From contig JAFAGO010000002.1 in NCBI GenBank assembly GCA_023422635.1, positions 15,137 to 79,136 on the forward strand: a stretch of DNA of 64,000 bases, given 5' to 3'. The notes beneath the pieces were generated by a model. The model was not told where the DNA came from and searched no databases. It saw nothing but the letters and a program-made list of their open reading frames with translations. The position numbers and the translations under genes are program-made. The stretch is from Bacteroidota bacterium (GTDB taxonomy: Bacteria; Bacteroidota; Bacteroidia; Flavobacteriales; Weeksellaceae). This document shows, one piece after another, positions 59,580 through 64,000 of this stretch; positions within the stretch are counted from its first letter, which is position 1, and each line of letters begins with the position of its first letter.

Positions 59580-61508
59580 ATGGGCTACATTAGGAGTATT
59601 AAAAAAAGAATTTATAGCGGAGATAATTCCGTTAATATTACCGATATACGTTATTTGCCACGTTGGGTGATCTTGCTTATTGATGTTGGTATTCTTGCTT
59701 TTTCAATTTTGTTGTCGTTCATCATTTACCAAAGGATTATCCTTAATGGCGATTATCAACTTGGTTTAGCGCAAACTTTTTTTATGTTGTTAACGGTAAA
59801 CATCATTTATATGGTTGTTTTCCGTACGTATGCAGGGATTATTCGTCACTCCACCTTTACCGATCTTTTCAAGCTTTTGTTGGCGAGTATTTGTACGATT
59901 GTTACAATGCTAGCAATTAATCTGCTGGTTTATGAAAGTGCGGGTTCCAAACTCTATCCATCATTGCTGCTTGTGGTGTACTTTACGATATCGTTCATGA
60001 TTCTTTTTGTTTTTCGATTTTTAGTGAAAGAATTTTTTCACGTCGTAAGAGAATTTAGAAGAAGTACATTGAAAAAACGAATCCTTGTCCTCGGTATTGA
60101 AGAACAGTCCATCGCCATTGCCAGAGCAATTTTGGATAATCCGCATCTGCCTTATCAAGTGGTGGGATTTTTAACCCAAAGATTGGATTCTAAACGGGCG
60201 AAAATTTTAGGAAAACCGATTTATTTTAAAGAAAAACTGGAAGAAAATACCAAAGAATATTTAGGAATTGATGGGGTTATCATCAATCGCGAAAATATTA
60301 CTCGGGAAGAACTCGATTTATGGATCAATCTTTTTTTTGAGAAAGATTTGCAAATCTTAAAATCGCCTTCTGTACAAAAATTAAGAGAGAATGATTTGGG
60401 AATTAATATTCGAAATCTTCAAATTGAAGACCTTCTCAACCGTAAGCCGATCAAAATTGTAAATGATGAAATTGAAGAAAGACATCATGGCAAAAATATT
60501 TTGGTAACGGGCGGAGCAGGATCTATTGGAAGTGAAATTGTTCGGCAAATTGCAAAATTTGATCCTTCCCTAATTGTCGTGCTTGATCAAGCGGAAACGC
60601 CGCTGTACGAAATTGGTTTGGAAATGACTGAAAAATTTCCGAAAATCAATTTCAAATTTGTGATGATTGATGTTGTAAATTACGACCGAATGGAACAGCT
60701 TTTTGAAAAATACAACTTTTCAATGGTGTACCACGCTGCCGCATATAAACACGTTCCTTTGGTAGAAGAAAATCCACATGAAGCCATCAACACCAATGTT
60801 TTAGGAAGTAAAAATATTGCGCTTTTATCAAGCATGTATCAAGTTAATCGTTTTGTAATGATTTCCACAGATAAAGCGGTAAATCCTACAAATGTAATGG
60901 GAGCAACAAAACGTACAGCCGAACTGTTTGTGCAATCTTTACAAAATATTCCTGGGAATACCACCAAATTTATTACCACTCGTTTCGGGAATGTTTTAGG
61001 ATCCAACGGTTCTGTAATTCCTTTGTTTAAAAAACAAATTGAAAACGGTGGACCGATTACCATTACCCATCCCGATATTGTACGGTATTTTATGACAATT
61101 CCTGAAGCCTGTGAATTAGTTTTACAAGCAGGAACAATGGGTTCAGGTGGAGAAGTTTTTGTGTTCGATATGGGCGAACCTGTTAAGATTCTGGATATGG
61201 CGAGAAGGATGATAAAATTGTCGGGCTTTGAACCCGAAGTAGATATTAAAATTATTTTTACAGGTTTGCGTCCCGGCGAAAAACTTTATGAAGAATTACT
61301 AACCGATCACGCAAAAACGCTTCCAACACCCCACGAAAAAATTATGATTTCCAAAGATACCCCGATGGAATATGAGGAAATTAATGCATTAGTTAACAAG
61401 TTGATTGAAGCACTTCATACCGAAGAGAAATTTAAAGTGGTTCGTGTACTGAAAAAAATTGTTCCAGAATTTAAAAGTAATAATTCAGTCTATCAAATGC
61501 TGGATTAA
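59580..61508 (+). CDS. Membrane-bound nucleoside-diphosphate-sugar 4,6-dehydratase (CapD/WbpM/PglF family)
   Basis: A 642-residue protein. The N-terminal 150 residues hold about four membrane helices (VILLIDVGILAFSILLSFII, TFFMLLTVNIIYMVVF, LLASICTIVTMLAINLLVY, LLLVVYFTISFMILFVF). A CoA-binding-like Rossmann part (about 165-290) follows, then the catalytic SDR domain with NILVTGGAGSIGSEIVRQIA (about 308) and the active site STDKAVNPTNVMGATKR, where Thr-Asp-Lys and Met replace the usual SDR Tyr, as in PglF/FlaA1. It would make a UDP-4-keto-6-deoxy-HexNAc for capsule or glycan synthesis. First gene of a polysaccharide locus. Confidence 0.92.
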   Translation: MGYIRSIKKRIYSGDNSVNITDIRYLPRWVILLIDVGILAFSILLSFIIYQRIILNGDYQLGLAQTFFMLLTVNIIYMVVFRTYAGIIRHSTFTDLFKLLLASICTIVTMLAINLLVYESAGSKLYPSLLLVVYFTISFMILFVFRFLVKEFFHVVREFRRSTLKKRILVLGIEEQSIAIARAILDNPHLPYQVVGFLTQRLDSKRAKILGKPIYFKEKLEENTKEYLGIDGVIINRENITREELDLWINLFFEKDLQILKSPSVQKLRENDLGINIRNLQIEDLLNRKPIKIVNDEIEERHHGKNILVTGGAGSIGSEIVRQIAKFDPSLIVVLDQAETPLYEIGLEMTEKFPKINFKFVMIDVVNYDRMEQLFEKYNFSMVYHAAAYKHVPLVEENPHEAINTNVLGSKNIALLSSMYQVNRFVMISTDKAVNPTNVMGATKRTAELFVQSLQNIPGNTTKFITTRFGNVLGSNGSVIPLFKKQIENGGPITITHPDIVRYFMTIPEACELVLQAGTMGSGGEVFVFDMGEPVKILDMARRMIKLSGFEPEVDIKIIFTGLRPGEKLYEELLTDHAKTLPTPHEKIMISKDTPMEYEEINALVNKLIEALHTEEKFKVVRVLKKIVPEFKSNNSVYQMLD

Positions 61509-61562
61509 CAATTTAGTAATGAAAAAAAGTAAATGCTACCAAATTCAAAGTAGTATAAATTG

Positions 61563-61570
61563 TATATTTG
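61563..61570 (+). promoter_or_regulatory. wza-like gene -7 box
   Basis: TATATTTG, 17 nt before the ATG at 61588 and 54 nt after the dehydratase stop. It suggests that the export genes can be transcribed separately. Confidence 0.5.
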
Positions 61571-61587
61571 CAAAAACCGAAATTAAT

Positions 61588-62403
61588 ATGAAATTGAAAC
61601 ATATTTCAATTCTTCTATCTTTTATTGTACTTGCATCCTGCAAATCTTTCCAAAAAAACAAAGATGTCGATGAGTTCAACTACATGCAGAATATTGAAAA
61701 TATCGCTACTGAACATTCGAGTACTACCAAAAACACCATTCAACCAGGCGATCAATTGTTGATTAATGTTACCGCAAAAGATATGGCGGTTGTGGCGCCT
61801 TTTAATCAAAATTTTTCTTCTGCAAATAGTATCAGAAGCACAGAATCTCCAGGAGGAAATGCCGTAAATCAAGGCATGAGCAATTTTTCCGGACCACTTT
61901 ATGTGGTGGATGGCGATGGAAATATTTCTTATCCAATTCTCGGCGAGATCAATACTACCGATAAAACGATTTCTGAACTGAAAACAGAATTAGTCAATAA
62001 AATTGCCTATTATGTGATTAATCCAACCGTAAATATTCGTTTGGCAAATTTTAAAGTTACCGTTTTGGGAGAGGTGAATCGTCCAGGTGAATATACGTTA
62101 TCCGATGGCGAAGGCACCGTTTTAAATGCTTTGGGACTTGCTGGTGATCTTACCATGTATGGCGTTCGCGATAACATTCTGGTAATTCGTTCCGTTAATG
62201 GAAATATTGAAAAATCAAGAATCAATATTCTAGGAGGCGATTTTATCAACAGCCCTTACTATAACTTGAAACAAGGAGATGTTATTTATGTGAACGGTAA
62301 CAAAACACGCGAAAAAACATCCAAACTAGATCCAAATACACCTATTTATATTTCTGCTGCCGGAATTATCGTAACTATTCTGGCGCTTGTGTTCAGAAAA
62401 TAA
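61588..62403 (+). CDS. Polysaccharide export outer membrane lipoprotein (Wza-like)
   Basis: A 271-residue lipoprotein: signal peptide with lipobox (MKLKHISILLSFIVLASCKS, Cys at residue 18). The polysaccharide export domain starts with TIQPGDQLLINVTAKD and has LYVVDGDGNISYPILGEI (about residues 107-124) and VNIRLANFKVTVLGEVNRPG (about 147-166), followed by an SLBB-type segment. A C-terminal membrane helix (IYISAAGIIVTILALVFRK) crosses the outer membrane, as in Wza and Bacteroidota homologues. ATG 61588 gives a proper signal peptide. It lies 15 nt upstream of the wzc-like gene. Confidence 0.92.
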   Translation: MKLKHISILLSFIVLASCKSFQKNKDVDEFNYMQNIENIATEHSSTTKNTIQPGDQLLINVTAKDMAVVAPFNQNFSSANSIRSTESPGGNAVNQGMSNFSGPLYVVDGDGNISYPILGEINTTDKTISELKTELVNKIAYYVINPTVNIRLANFKVTVLGEVNRPGEYTLSDGEGTVLNALGLAGDLTMYGVRDNILVIRSVNGNIEKSRINILGGDFINSPYYNLKQGDVIYVNGNKTREKTSKLDPNTPIYISAAGIIVTILALVFRK

Positions 62404-62418
62404 TCTTTTAGCGAGCAA

Positions 62419-64000
62419 ATGAGTACTTCAAAAAATAATAAAGTGGCTGAAGAGCCAAGCTTAAAAGAATTAGCAAAACCTTATTTAAAAAAGTGGAAGT
62501 GGTTTATTTTTATCCCAATACTCTTAGGGATTTTAATGTATCTTTTTCTAAAAACATTATCACCACAATACAAAATTGAATCTACCGTACTGATTAAAGA
62601 TGCGAAGTCTAATGGATCGATGTCTTTATTAAAAGATTTATCGGGAATGGGAGGACTTTCCAGTGATGGTGTAGATAATGAAATAGAAATCTTCAAGTCG
62701 AAAAGCGTGATGAAAACGGTCATTAAAGAATTGGCCGTTGAAACGTCAGTGTTTAAAAAAGGCTTTTTTAGAAATGATGAGGTGTATGGACAAACTTCGC
62801 CGATACTCGTAAATGTACTTAACGAAAAACCCGATGAGAAATTTTTCGACGATCCCATTGATGTAAAAATCGATGCAAACACGCTCACACTAAGTTCTAA
62901 AGAATTAGAGAAACCGATTAAAACGCAATTCGGAAGAACAATAAATTTGCCGTTTGCTAACATTATTATTCTTAAAAATAATAAATACGATGTTCGTAAA
63001 ACCGATGACGAATATCTAAAAGATTTGCAAATTGTACTAAAACCGCTTGAAAAAAGTGTGCGGGATTATCAAGGTTTGTTGGATGTTGAACGTTTGAATA
63101 AAGATGCGACAGTTATTTCCATTTCCATGAAATATCCTGAAGTAGAAAAAGCCAAAGATATCATCAACAGAGTTGTTTCCGTTTACAATCGTGATGCCTT
63201 GAACGATAAAAATGAGGAATCCAAAAAAACAGCCGAATTCATCGAAGATCGTATTGTACAAGTTGGTAACGATTTGGGATCTATTGAAGATGAAAAAGAA
63301 AGCTTTAAAGAAAAAAATAGCATTACAGATATCGCTACCGAAGCGGAAATTAGTTTAAAAGCTGTCGCAGAAGGAAAAGGCAAGCAGATGGAAATCCAAA
63401 ATCAGTTGGGACTTACCAATTCGCTACTTTCGTACGTTCAGAAACAAGGCGCTTACGAAGTTTTGCCTTCCAATATCGGACTTACAGATAATACCTCAAA
63501 CACGGCAATTGCTTCTTACAACAGTTTGGTGCTAGAAAGAGAGAGACTTCTTCAGAATGCAACGCCTCAAAACCCTTTGGTTGTTGAAATTTCAAAACAA
63601 ATCAACACATTACGCCCATCGGTTGTGCAAAGTTTGGTGAAAAGTCGCGGTGCATTGTTGCAATCCATCGGAAATTACCAAGCAGAAGAACAAAGTGTGA
63701 ATCAAAGGATTTCTAAATTTCCTTCACAAGAAAAAATATTCCGTAATATTGAGCGTAACCAAAGAATTAAAGAGAATCTTTATCTCTTCTTACTTCAAAA
63801 AAGAGAAGAAACGCAAATTGCTTTGGCCGTAACTGCGCAAAAAGCAAGAATTATCGATTATGCGTATGCTTCCGACAAGCCAGTTTCGCCTAAGAAACTA
63901 TTACTATTATTTGCGTCGTTATTACTTGGCGCAGCAATCCCATTCGGAATTATTTATTTGCGTCAGATTTTTGATGATAAAATTGCAGGTCGAGAAGATA
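62419..64000 (+). CDS. Polysaccharide co-polymerase / tyrosine autokinase (Wzc-like), 3' end beyond window
   Basis: The frame is open from ATG 62419 to the window end (527 codons). A first membrane helix (about residues 28-46, WFIFIPILLGILMYLFLKTL) starts the Wzz chain-length domain (YKIESTVLIKDAKS). A long periplasmic coiled-coil-rich region follows (about 230-440), then the GNVR-like segment (FPSQEKIFRNIERNQRI) and the second helix (KLLLLFASLLLGAAIPFGII, about 495-515). Kinase motifs would come after the window edge, so whether the cytoplasmic BY-kinase domain is present cannot be seen. It works with the Wza-like protein in export of the polymer. Confidence 0.9.
   Translation, partial: MSTSKNNKVAEEPSLKELAKPYLKKWKWFIFIPILLGILMYLFLKTLSPQYKIESTVLIKDAKSNGSMSLLKDLSGMGGLSSDGVDNEIEIFKSKSVMKTVIKELAVETSVFKKGFFRNDEVYGQTSPILVNVLNEKPDEKFFDDPIDVKIDANTLTLSSKELEKPIKTQFGRTINLPFANIIILKNNKYDVRKTDDEYLKDLQIVLKPLEKSVRDYQGLLDVERLNKDATVISISMKYPEVEKAKDIINRVVSVYNRDALNDKNEESKKTAEFIEDRIVQVGNDLGSIEDEKESFKEKNSITDIATEAEISLKAVAEGKGKQMEIQNQLGLTNSLLSYVQKQGAYEVLPSNIGLTDNTSNTAIASYNSLVLERERLLQNATPQNPLVVEISKQINTLRPSVVQSLVKSRGALLQSIGNYQAEEQSVNQRISKFPSQEKIFRNIERNQRIKENLYLFLLQKREETQIALAVTAQKARIIDYAYASDKPVSPKKLLLLFASLLLGAAIPFGIIYLRQIFDDKIAGRED

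Noticed and set aside
1..64000. CRISPR arrays, rRNA genes and known riboswitches
   Set aside because: No regularly spaced direct repeats, no rRNA sequence and no recognised riboswitch core seen on either strand.

Overview
The window is a chromosomal segment of a low-GC member of the Bacteroidota, most likely a Flavobacteriia species near Chryseobacterium/Weeksellaceae. The evidence is -7 boxes of the Bacteroidota type (TAnnTTTG), starts without strong Shine-Dalgarno sites, proteins with type IX secretion (T9SS) C-terminal sorting domains, a DUF3467 gene after rpoC, and RpoB, RpoC and EF-Tu sequences of flavobacterial character. No rRNA or CRISPR array is present. Genus is an inference only.

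Layout: 1-1.25 kb is the N-terminal part of a RecB/AddA-like UvrD helicase reading out of the window. 1.5-18.5 kb is the information-processing core: rpsU, a XerC/D recombinase, hpf, four tRNAs, an ISAon1-type transposase remnant, tuf, tRNA-Trp, secE, nusG, rplKAJL, rpoB, rpoC and DUF3467. 18.5-29.2 kb is mixed metabolism and repair: a VanZ-like protein, an NPP-type phosphodiesterase, a carboxylesterase, an intracellular alpha-amylase, dinB, purine nucleoside phosphorylase, lpxK, yicC, gmk and nadA. 29.3-36.1 kb is a threonine operon (thrA-thrB-thrC, then folB and a DUF4403 protein) preceded by a 35-codon leader peptide rich in Thr and Ile codons, which looks like a translation-coupled attenuator.

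36.3-42.85 kb is a 6.5-kb integrated element at the 3' end of tRNA-Cys. It has a duplicated 13-bp core, a duplicated downstream terminator, matching 22-bp arm repeats near both ends and an inward-reading tyrosine integrase. An HTH / unknown / Rep-like operon with 1-nt overlaps and three small envelope-type cargo genes lie inside. This element is the best candidate in the window for an undescribed system.

43-51.98 kb carries recQ, a folK-OmpA-like-OmpA cluster, sppA and two glycosyltransferases. 52-59.3 kb holds two paralogous large T9SS cell-surface proteins, the first a pseudogene with three lesions and the second intact, followed by a small protein with a sorting-signal-like C-terminus. 59.6-64 kb opens a capsule/exopolysaccharide locus: a membrane-bound sugar-nucleotide 4,6-dehydratase, a Wza-like export lipoprotein and a Wzc-like co-polymerase that runs off the end.
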